Positions 1 to 5,577 of a DNA stretch of 7,205 bases are shown here, piece by piece (within the stretch, counting starts at the first letter, position 1; each line of letters begins with the position of its first letter). Made by a program: the position numbers and the translations under genes. The notes under the pieces were generated by a model. The model was not told the DNA's origin and did not search any database. It saw nothing but the letters and a program-made list of their open reading frames with translations. Origin of the DNA: JBPCOB01 sp051000715 (GTDB lineage: Bacteria > Actinomycetota > Actinomycetes > JALYNC01); the NCBI GenBank assembly GCA_051000715.1, contig JBPCOB010000272.1, forward strand, positions 1-7,205, in the 5' to 3' direction.

Positions 1-990
1 TCGGCTGATCCACTCCCGGGTCGGGATCCCGCAGGGCCGCGGCAAGGTCGAACGGTTCTACCGGACCGTGACCAGCGAGCTGCTGCCGCACCTGCCCGGG
101 CACATCCCGCACGGCACCGGCGGCACCCCCACCTCCGCGCCGGCACTCACCCTCGAGCAGCTCGACGCCGTGCTCGAGCGGTTCGTCGTCGAGGACTACC
201 ACCACCGGACGCACTCCGAGACCGGGCAGCTCCCGGTAGCCCGCTGGATCGGCGATGGCTGGATCCCCCGCACTCCTGCTCAGCTCGACGACCTGGACCT
301 GCTGCTGCTCACCGCGGCCACCGGCCGCAAGGTGCAGCGCGACGGCATCCGGTTCGCCAGCACCAGCTACATCTCACCTGTCCTGGCCGCCTACGTCGGC
401 GAGAGCGTGACCGTCCGGTACGACCCGCGCGACGCCGCCGAGCTGCAGGTGTACCACCACGACCAGTACCTGTGCCGGGCGATCGCGCCCGAACTCGCCG
501 CCGACGCGGTCACCCTCAAGCAGCTGCAGGGCGCGCGCAACGCCCAGCGCAAAGCTCTCAAGCAGCAGCTGCGCGAGCGGCGCAGCCTCGCCGACGCCCT
601 GCCGGCCGACCACCGCTACATCCCACGGCGCCTGGCGCGCTACCCCCAGCTGTACAGCCGCATCGGCTTCGCTCACGAGTACCGCCCGCTCAACCCCGAC
701 GAGCTCACCGCCGTGCTCACCCGCCGCTGGCACGCCGACGGCCTCGCGCCCGGTAGCGGCATCGACGACGACGACGACGACGACGAGCAGCTCACCCGCA
801 CAGTCGCGATCGCCACCATCGTCCGGATCACCGGCGGCAACTTCCGCCTCGTCGACCGCCTGCTCACCCAGATCCAACGCATCCAGCAGATCAACAGCCT
901 CCGCACCATCAGCCCCGAGGTCGTCGAAGCCGCCCGCGAAGCCCTCCTCATCGGCAGCTGATCCCGACCGACGGCCACTTACCGCTGCGA
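1..990 (+). mobile_element. Remnant of a TniA/TniB-type (Mu-like DDE) transposon, right part
   Basis: The stretch holds the 3' part of a Mu/TniA-type transposase fused to the 3' part of its companion ATPase. The left end lies outside the window. The right boundary is approximate: the coding part stops at 961, and recognisable host-gene sequence (a minus-strand membrane-protein fragment) begins at about 995. I could not identify a terminal inverted repeat or target duplication, because the other end is not present. The element looks non-autonomous, since most of the ATPase gene, including any Walker motifs, is gone. Confidence 0.6.
2..961 (+). pseudogene. Fused remnant: C-terminal part of Mu/TniA-type transposase joined to C-terminal part of TniB-like AAA+ ATPase
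   Basis: The frame is open from the window's left edge, so the true start lies upstream and the GTG at 68 is internal. The first residues read HSRVGIPQGRGKVERFYRTV, the end of an rve-type integrase core. The Glu codon at 50-52, in KVERF, is the expected third residue of the DDE triad. A Mu-transpos_C-like beta-rich domain follows (roughly bases 290-500, with RVTVRYDPRD-like and CRAIAPE motifs), then a charged helix (QGARNAQRKALKQQLRERR). At about 611-634 the sequence switches to RLARYPQLYSRIGFAHEYRPL and, near the end, ITGGNFRLVDRLLTQIQRI and VVEAAREALLIG. These belong to the C-terminal part of the ATPase normally encoded by the next gene. The Walker A/B part is absent. I infer an internal deletion of the transposase tail plus most of the ATPase gene, which happened to keep the frame. 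A seven-Asp run (GAC repeat, 764-784) lies in the ATPase part. Both family assignments are from memory of the motifs. Confidence 0.75.
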
Positions 991-994
991 CGGC

Positions 995-1156
995 CCGGAC
1001 CTTCTTCAGCCAACGGCCCAGGCCCGGCATCACCGCATCGAGGGCCGGTGCCGGAACGGCCATGAAGCGGCGGTCCTCTGGTAGCAGCGGCGGCCGGAAC
1101 GCGAGGAAGAACACGCCGATACCGACAACCGCAAGGCCGCACGCTGCAACAGCCAC
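995..1156 (-). pseudogene. 5' fragment of a small membrane-protein gene truncated at the transposon side
   Basis: Reading minus from GTG 1156, the protein begins with a hydrophobic segment (VAVAACGLAVVGIGVFFLAF, residues 1-20) followed by RPPLLPEDRRFM and PGLGRWLKKV. I recall the RPPLLPED...PGL.RWL pattern from uncharacterised small actinobacterial membrane proteins, but I cannot name the family. GAGGTG (1167-1162) lies 5 bases before the GTG and is a good ribosome binding site. An in-frame stop lies at 1168-1166, so this is the real 5' end. After about base 1000 the frame stays open only because it runs antisense to the transposase/ATPase coding sequence, including a meaningless poly-Val from the GAC repeat, so the gene is considered cut there. 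It follows the methyltransferase by 38 bases on the same strand and was probably the last gene of that operon. The exact breakpoint is uncertain. Confidence 0.5.
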
Positions 1157-1194
1157 ACGGCCACCTCACGCACGGCGAAGGTCCGATCGGATCG

Positions 1195-1885
1195 TCAACG
1201 TTGTCGCCGCGGCAGCATGGCGGGGGAAACCCAGCAGCACTTCCCGAGCGAGATGACCGTGACCATGCCCGCGCGGAAGCTGCGGCGACTCGACCTGCCG
1301 CACTCATGGAAGGGCGTCTGCCGGCTGGTCAGGAAGTGGCCGGCGAAGGCGGCGTGGACCAGGCTGCGCAGCGGTCCAGTCCGAACCCGGTCAAGCCGTC
1401 GCAGTGGCCGGGAGCAAAAGGAGTAGGTGAGCAGGCCATCCGGGCCGAGCACGCGCAGCAACTCGGTGATGACGGCAGCCGGCCGGGCCACCGTCTCAAT
1501 CACCCAGCCGCACGCGATGATGTCAAAGGTGTCGTCTGCGAACGGCAGCGCATCCAAGGTGGCGACCGCACGTAAGCCGCCGACGTCTGAGGCCTCAGCC
1601 AGCATGCGCGGCGAGAGGTCGGCCAACACGGGGCGGAGGTGGGGCAGCTCGGTGGTGAGCAGCCGAGACAGCGCACCGGTCCCAGCCCCGGCGTCGAGAA
1701 CCCGCGGATTCTTCAGGGGGTCGCCCGGTCGCCACGACCTGCTGCAGCATGGCGGCGTCGGCTTCGCGGCCAGCGACCGCGAGCCACGCCCGATGGTAAG
1801 CCTCATAGTGGCCGGCGGCGAGCTCATAGACCGACCGGACATGCCGCGAACGGTGCCCTGGGCGCCCGGTGCGAGTCGGTGTCAC
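1195..1885 (-). pseudogene. Class I SAM-dependent methyltransferase, frameshifted
   Basis: The N-terminal part is read from GTG 1885: VYELAAGHYEAYHRAWLAVAG, then MLQQVVATGRP. The rest is in the next frame: NPRVLDAGAGTGALSRLL (motif I, the SAM-binding glycine loop), LADLSPRML (the strand usually carrying the acidic ribose contact), ALPFADDTFDIIACGWVIE (post-I/motif IV region), ELLRVLGPDGLLTYSF, and a C-terminal TPFHECGRSSRRSF...SLGKCC. The break is in a run of five C on the coding strand (1720-1716 by plus-strand number). Removing one C joins the frames as ATGRPLKNPRVLDAG and gives 229 residues with no stop. The substrate cannot be read from the sequence. The gene starts 17 bases after the DUF2933-like gene ends and lies 38 bases before the next start, so an operon is likely. 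Only a weak purine-rich ribosome binding site (AGGCGGGA, 11 bases away) precedes the GTG. The extra base may be a true mutation or a homopolymer sequencing error. Confidence 0.8.
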
Positions 1886-1902
1886 CAGCCGGCCGATCCC
1901 GC

Positions 1903-2136
1903 CTAGCGGCGGTCCTGGGTCTCGACCCGGGTGCGAATGTCACGGTCTGCGGCGTTGCTGCGGTCGCTGCCGCCCTGCATCCCCATCATTCCGCGCATCA
2001 TGAAAAACATCATGGCCATACAGGCGACTGGCCACAGCAGGAACAGGACCCTGCCTCCGACTATGCCGGTGAAGAACAGTGCGGCGCCTGCCACCAGTAG
2101 GCCGATCATCAGGTACGAGTGCTTGTTGTGGTTCAC
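1903..2136 (-). CDS. Small two-helix membrane protein, DUF2933-like
   Basis: This 77-residue protein has an N-terminal polar stretch (VNHNKHSY), a hydrophobic segment at about residues 8-28 and a second at 30-47 containing LLWPVACMAMMFFMMRGM. A charged tail rich in Arg and Asp follows. The LLWP.AC.AMM..MMRGM signature, with many Met and one Cys, resembles the small DUF2933-type membrane proteins often seen near metal-handling genes. The family call is from memory, and no metal role can be shown here. The GTG at 2136 was chosen because AGGAGGG lies 6 bases upstream; a longer reading frame to 2199 has no comparable site. It is the first gene of the probable operon with the methyltransferase. 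No convincing sigma-70-type promoter was found upstream. Confidence 0.75.
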   Translation of the reverse strand: MNHNKHSYLMIGLLVAGAALFFTGIVGGRVLFLLWPVACMAMMFFMMRGMMGMQGGSDRSNAADRDIRTRVETQDRR

Positions 2137-2142
2137 GACAAA

Positions 2143-2149
2143 CCCTCCT
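2143..2149 (-). promoter_or_regulatory. Ribosome binding site deciding the start of the DUF2933-like gene
   Basis: AGGAGGG on the minus strand is followed by 6 bases and then GTG AAC CAC. It is one of the strongest Shine-Dalgarno matches in the window and fixes the start at 2136 rather than 2199. Confidence 0.75.
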
Positions 2150-2199
2150 AGCCGGTGCGGGTCACCGACAAGACGCGACTCCGCCAGGTGAGACAGCAA

Positions 2200-2776
2200 C
2201 TGTTGCCGTCCTCATCCACTCCCAAGCTACGCCGTCGGCGTCGGCAGCGGTCAGAGTCGAAAGTCCCGAGCTACCCGTGCAAGGGCGGAGGTGGTGATGC
2301 ACCGCCGCACTCGACCATCAGCCAGCGGTGGCCATGGCCGGCGCTCACACCGATAGATCGCGGCGGACTTAATGACGGTGGATTCGGCTAATGAGCACTC
2401 CCGTGGTCGCCCGCTGGCAACGACGCTTGGCGGCTCAGATGCGTCTGGCCGCCGGCGTTGACTCGGCGGCCGACGGCCAGCGTCTCGTCGTGGGTGGTGG
2501 CTGAGGCGTGGAAGTGCAGGGACGCTTGAGTTTCTCGGTAGGAAACTCTGGGTCGGGCCGCATTCCCGCGGCCATGTGAACTGAGCTTTCCCGTCGCGAG
2601 CCCGGGCCGGCATCCGCTGCCGCGACGTCCGGCCGCAACGCAGCAGCAGCGAATACAATTCGTACAGGCAGTCACTGATCTCGGCGTCGATGGCAAGCGC
2701 AGCAATCCCGCGGCGGCGGCGTACGAGGGCGCGTGGGAGGTTCCGGCCGGCCGGCCGTACAGCCTGTTGCACGAGG
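2200..2776. other. Gap without a convincing gene
   Basis: No reading frame here resembles a known family. The open frames on both strands (for example minus 2772-2251 and 2705-2388) are rich in Arg, Pro and Ser with no domain. Two small perfect hairpins lie close together: GAGTTTC-7 bases-GAAACTC (2528-2548) and GGCCGC-6 bases-GCGGCC (2556-2573). A short palindrome, GCAAC-T-GTTGC, lies at about 2197-2207, upstream of the DUF2933-like gene. A 37-codon plus-strand ORF (ATG 2391 to TGA 2504) has only a weak ribosome binding site. The stretch could be a decayed gene or a regulatory spacer. Minus 2690-2620 reads ALAIDAEISDCLYELYSLLL, which looks protein-like but leads nowhere recognisable. Confidence 0.5.
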
Positions 2777-2815
2777 CGGATGCCAGTCCCGCGTGGCAGG
2801 CGGGACCGGCATCCG
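2777..2815 (-). terminator. Hairpin terminator after the two-domain secreted protein gene
   Basis: A 16-bp stem with a 7-base loop starts 8 bases after the stop codon at 2823. On the minus-strand RNA every position pairs, with one G-U wobble. On the plus strand the same position is an A-C mismatch, so the hairpin is built for minus-strand transcripts. There is no U tract, which is common for actinobacterial terminators. Confidence 0.7.
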
Positions 2816-2822
2816 GGCGGGG

Positions 2823-3950
2823 TCAGGCGTTCGGAGTGAGGTTCTGACCGTTGCGGATCCGGCTGATGTCGACCTTTACACGGTCGACGCCGGTCTTGCC
2901 GGCGAGGTCGGTGACCTTGGCGGTGATCGTGATGAAGTGCTTGCCTTCGGGCAGCACGAGCGATCCGCCAACGGTCCAGTCGGCCGTCGTACGGATGAGG
3001 CCGCCGGGCTCGATCTCGCTGCCGGCGATGTTGAAGACCGGCGCGAGGTTGGTGCCGGCGGCAATGGTGAGTCCGGTCGGGGTGAGCAGCGCGACGTCGA
3101 AGGTCACCCGCAGACCCGGGTAGAAGCGGTTCGGCAGACCGAGGGCGATCTGGGTGGGATCGATGATCGTGCCGGTGCCGGGGCCGTTCTCGCTGACCCC
3201 GATGCCGTGCCGGGCCCGGTCCAGTGCGGTGACCTGCAGGAAGAACAATGCACCTGCAGGCGGCACCGGAGTCTTCGGGCCGATGGCGACCGACGTCGGT
3301 ACGCGCGGCGCAATGAGCTGAACGTCCGGCCCGCTCCGGTCGGCCCGTCCGTCGCCGTCGCCGACGCCGGGCGGCGGAGTGAGGGCCTGGCCAGACCGGC
3401 GCTTCTGATGGACCTGGACCCGGATCGCGTCCCGGGCGACCCGGCCGAGCTCATCGCGTACGGAGGAACGCAGGGTGAAGGCCTGAACGCCCGCGGGAAG
3501 GGACTCCAGCACGTGCCAGCCGGTCCACACAGTGACACCCGGGCCGGGGGTGTCGTCAGTGCCGGCGACGTTGAACAGCGCTGCGAGATTGGTGCCGCGG
3601 GGGAGGACTCTCCCGTCGGGGGTGATGAGGTTGGTGTCGACCGTAACCCGCAGCCCGGGGAAGTTCGGGTTGGGATGCCCGACGAGGTCGGCGCGGCGGA
3701 TGTCCACGCCCTCGTTGACTTTCACCCCGACCGAGTCGCGGGTGACCACTTCGAGAGTGATGTTGAAGCCGGCGCCGTTGGGGCTGCCGGCTCCGACCCG
3801 GCCCTGGCCACCGGCGACGGCGGAGTCTGCGACCGGCGACGTGATGCGCAGTATCGGCGCCTGGGCGCGCTCGGCGAGGGCGGGGGCCGCTGTGGCGGCG
3901 AAACCTGCCAGGGCGAGGGGTAGTGCCAACAGTGTGATGCGCTGTCTCAT
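2823..3950 (-). CDS. Secreted protein with two copies of one domain, function unknown
   Basis: This is a 375-residue exported protein. Residues 1-26 form a signal peptide: MRQR, a hydrophobic core, and APALA as a probable AxA cleavage site. The mature part is two homologous domains, about residues 31-192 and 208-373, offset by almost exactly 180 residues. NFPGLRV (96-102) matches FYPGLRV (276-282), GTNLAALFNVAG (119-130) matches GTNLAPVFNIAG (299-310), and SGQALTP (186-192) matches NGQNLTP (367-373). The hydrophobic/polar alternation suggests beta-sandwich (Ig- or cadherin-like) folds, which is inference. A Gly/Asp/Arg linker (GVGDGDGRADRSG) joins them. Mature Cys residues and catalytic motifs are absent. 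ATG 3950 was chosen over an in-frame ATG 18 bases upstream because AGGAGG (3961-3956) sits 5 bases before it. It lies downstream of the beta-propeller gene on the same strand and may be co-transcribed with it. I do not recognise the family. Confidence 0.85.
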   Translation of the reverse strand: MRQRITLLALPLALAGFAATAAPALAERAQAPILRITSPVADSAVAGGQGRVGAGSPNGAGFNITLEVVTRDSVGVKVNEGVDIRRADLVGHPNPNFPGLRVTVDTNLITPDGRVLPRGTNLAALFNVAGTDDTPGPGVTVWTGWHVLESLPAGVQAFTLRSSVRDELGRVARDAIRVQVHQKRRSGQALTPPPGVGDGDGRADRSGPDVQLIAPRVPTSVAIGPKTPVPPAGALFFLQVTALDRARHGIGVSENGPGTGTIIDPTQIALGLPNRFYPGLRVTFDVALLTPTGLTIAAGTNLAPVFNIAGSEIEPGGLIRTTADWTVGGSLVLPEGKHFITITAKVTDLAGKTGVDRVKVDISRIRNGQNLTPNA

Positions 3951-3955
3951 GGGGG

Positions 3956-3961
3956 CCTCCT
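3956..3961 (-). promoter_or_regulatory. Ribosome binding site deciding the start of the two-domain protein
   Basis: AGGAGG on the minus strand is followed by CCCCC and ATG (3950). The other in-frame ATG, at 3968, lies upstream of this site and has no such match, so the shorter protein is preferred. Confidence 0.7.
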
Positions 3962-3980
3962 GGGCCATGGTCGGTGTAGC

Positions 3981-4003
3981 GCTGCGGACACGATGTCCGC
4001 AGC
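3981..4003 (-). terminator. Perfect inverted repeat between the beta-propeller and two-domain protein genes
   Basis: GCTGCGGACA-3 bases-TGTCCGCAGC is a perfect 10-bp stem with a three-base loop. It lies 41 bases after the (frame-corrected) beta-propeller stop at 4045 and about 20 bases before the ribosome binding site of the next gene. It could partly terminate the upstream transcript, act as an mRNA processing or stabilising hairpin, or be a dyad operator. No U tract follows on the minus strand, so the terminator label is tentative. Confidence 0.4.
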
Positions 4004-4044
4004 CGGGGAACTGAGGGGATGGCGGGGATGAACGGTGGCTCGGT

Positions 4045-4166
4045 CTAGCCGGGTGCGCCCGGTCGGACGACGACGGTGTGCCGGGAGTAGACGCCGAAGA
4101 AGCGGAAGAAGCTCAGTACCTGCGGTGCGCTGCCGGCGGTGTCGGCGGTGAAGGTTACGAAGGGGA
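4045..4166 (-). pseudogene. Displaced C-terminal tail of the beta-propeller protein
   Basis: In the frame one base off from the main propeller reading, the minus strand encodes VPFVTFTADTAGSAPQVL and then SFFRFFGVYSRHTVVVRP, ending at TAG 4045. It continues smoothly from the upstream GTYTAYAQRGGQL if one base (for example a G, giving CAG CTG GTC CCC) is restored near 4166. As the sequence stands, the main frame ends after SPS at TAA 4155. The tail looks like the end of the same C-terminal domain that starts at about AHLTRQGLTGRVV, so it is a broken part of that gene and not a separate one. Confidence 0.75.
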
Positions 4167-5525
4167 CAGCTGCCCGCCACGCTGTGCGTAGGCGGTGTAG
4201 GTGCCGTTGGGAGTCAGCCCGCTGCCAGCCAGTTGCACCATGTCCAGGCCCTGGACGGCGCGGACGGTGAGCAGCACCTTTCCGGGGGAGCCGCTGACAG
4301 TTGCGGGTGAGTTCACGACCCGACCGGTGAGTCCCTGCCGGGTGAGGTGGGCGGTTCCCGTCCCGAGCGGGACGGCGTTTGCGACGTAGACCAGCGCCTG
4401 CCCTTCCTGCCCGACCCGCAGGGTGTCGATGACATGTCGGCGGTGGGTGTCGATCACGTCGACGGTGTCGGAGTGCTCGTTGACGACGTAGACCCGGGTG
4501 TTGTCCGGGCTGGGCCAGATGCCGTGCGGCTCGACACCGGTGGACTTCACCGCGGCGACCAGGCGGGGATGGGCACGGTCGCGGCGGTAGATCTTCGTCT
4601 CGTTCAGACCCCCCACGGTGAGGTAGGCGTAAGCGGCGTCGGGGAAGGTGACGAAGTTGGGGTGGTTGGTGTCCGGGCCGGTGTCGAGGACGTCGACGAC
4701 CTCGCGAGCGTGGGTGTCGATCACGCTCACCTGTCCGGTCTTCTTGTGCGCTACCCACAACTGCCGGCCGTCGGGGGACAGACCCATGTCGGAGGAGAAG
4801 ACGTCGGCCAGACCCCGGATGCGCTCGACGACCCGGCGCTGGGCGACGTCGATGACCTCGACGGTCGCCGCCAGGATGTGGTTGACATAGGCGAGCCGCC
4901 CGTCGGGGCTGAACAGCACCTTCGAGGGCCCGGCGGCGGTGCGGATGTGCCCGGTAATGCCGCCGGCCAGGCCGTCGACGATGTCGACGGTGGAGGTGCC
5001 CCGGTCGGCGACCCACACATGGCGCCCGTCGGGGGCGAAGAAGCCTTCGTGCGCGGCCCGCCCGACATAGGTCCGGGACATGATGGTGTTGTCGGCGGTC
5101 CGGATGACCGTCACCGTGTTGGTGGTGACGCTGATCACGTCGAGGTAGCGGCCGTCGCGGGAGAATCCGAGGCCGTGGACGTCGACCTGGTCAAGGTATT
5201 GCGGGCTCAGCGTCGAGTCGAGGCGCTGCGATCCCAGTGCGATGGTGCCGAGCACCTGATCGGTTTTGGGGTTGATCACCGTCACGGTGTTGGAGGTCTG
5301 GTCGGCGGTGTAGACCCGGTCGCGACCGGAGATCGGCGGTGCGCCCGGCAAGGCCGGCGCCTGCACGACGGCCGGGCCAGCTGCGGCGGCCCAGGGCTGG
5401 GTGCCGGCGAGCAGGCCGCCGACAGCTGCGGCGGCGAGCAGGCCGCCGACAGCTGCGGCGGCGACGGCGCTGCGCTTGCAGGTCCAGCTGCTCATGTCAT
5501 GCCGTTCTGATGGCGGATAGGTCAC
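4155..5525 (-). CDS. Secreted seven-bladed YVTN-type beta-propeller protein, C-terminus frameshifted
   Basis: The protein starts with an export signal (CKRSAVAAAAVGGLLAA... to PWAAAAG), followed by about seven propeller repeats. Recognisable blades are RVYTADQTSNTVTVINPKT, TTNTVTVIRTADN, DGRHVWVADRGTSTVDIVD, DGRLAYVNHILAATVEVID, DGRQLWVAHKKTGQVSVID, AYLTVGGLNETKIYRRD and NTRVYVVNEHSDTVDVIDT. These are typical of YVTN/lactonase-like surface propellers. The catalytic role, if any, is unknown. A further C-terminal domain (AHLTRQGLTGRVVNSPATV...) is cut at 4155 by a one-base loss; its end remains at 4045-4166. GTG 5525 lies 5 bases after the -10-like element of the candidate promoter, so a leaderless start is possible. 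ATG 5495, ten codons in, is the alternative; it has no clear ribosome binding site. The signal peptide contains a 27-bp tandem duplication. The upstream promoter motif matches that of the sigma factor gene, so control by that sigma factor is inferred. Confidence 0.85.
   Translation of the reverse strand: MTYPPSERHDMSSWTCKRSAVAAAAVGGLLAAAAVGGLLAGTQPWAAAAGPAVVQAPALPGAPPISGRDRVYTADQTSNTVTVINPKTDQVLGTIALGSQRLDSTLSPQYLDQVDVHGLGFSRDGRYLDVISVTTNTVTVIRTADNTIMSRTYVGRAAHEGFFAPDGRHVWVADRGTSTVDIVDGLAGGITGHIRTAAGPSKVLFSPDGRLAYVNHILAATVEVIDVAQRRVVERIRGLADVFSSDMGLSPDGRQLWVAHKKTGQVSVIDTHAREVVDVLDTGPDTNHPNFVTFPDAAYAYLTVGGLNETKIYRRDRAHPRLVAAVKSTGVEPHGIWPSPDNTRVYVVNEHSDTVDVIDTHRRHVIDTLRVGQEGQALVYVANAVPLGTGTAHLTRQGLTGRVVNSPATVSGSPGKVLLTVRAVQGLDMVQLAGSGLTPNGTYTAYAQRGGQLSPS
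5405..5464. repeat. 27-bp tandem duplication inside the propeller signal-peptide region
   Basis: A 27-base unit occurs 2.2 times without mismatch (60 bases with period 27). It stays in frame and encodes a repeated AAAAVGGLL nonapeptide in the hydrophobic core of the signal peptide. This lengthens the core by nine residues and looks like a recent slippage or duplication event. Confidence 0.9.
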
Positions 5526-5530
5526 CGGCG

Positions 5531-5559
5531 TGTACGCCGCGGAACGGCGGCCCGTTCAC
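5531..5559 (-). promoter_or_regulatory. Candidate ECF sigma-dependent promoter of the beta-propeller gene
   Basis: On the minus strand GTGAACG (5559-5553) is followed by exactly 16 bases and CGTACA (5536-5531), then CGCCGG. It matches the site upstream of the sigma factor gene in -35, spacing, -10 and the bases just after it. It resembles the TGAAC-N16-CGT type recognised by ECF sigma factors related to mycobacterial SigL. The predicted transcription start falls at or next to GTG 5525. Confidence 0.65.
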
Positions 5560-5577
5560 CGGCCGGCGCGAAAGTCG

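Noticed and set aside
374..990. Continuation of the minus-strand frame of the truncated membrane-protein gene
   Set aside because: It lies opposite clear transposase/ATPase coding sequence, and its poly-Val is the complement of the GAC repeat.
2391..2504. 37-codon plus-strand ORF (MSTPVVARWQRRLAAQMRLA...)
   Set aside because: The start has only a weak ribosome binding site, there is no family resemblance, and neighbouring genes are on the other strand. It could be a decayed gene start but cannot be supported.
2733..3923. Long plus-strand open frame (396 codons)
   Set aside because: It is the antisense shadow of the two-domain secreted protein gene. That gene has a signal peptide, a ribosome binding site, an internal domain repeat and a terminator on the minus strand.
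4025..4055. TGAACG on the plus strand with a 16-base gap to GGGTGC
   Set aside because: The -10 part does not match CGTA, and no plus-strand gene follows.
4347..5510. Long plus-strand open frame (387 codons) rich in Val, Asp and Gly
   Set aside because: It is antisense to the beta-propeller gene. The repeated DV/GVD pattern is the complement of the blade repeats.
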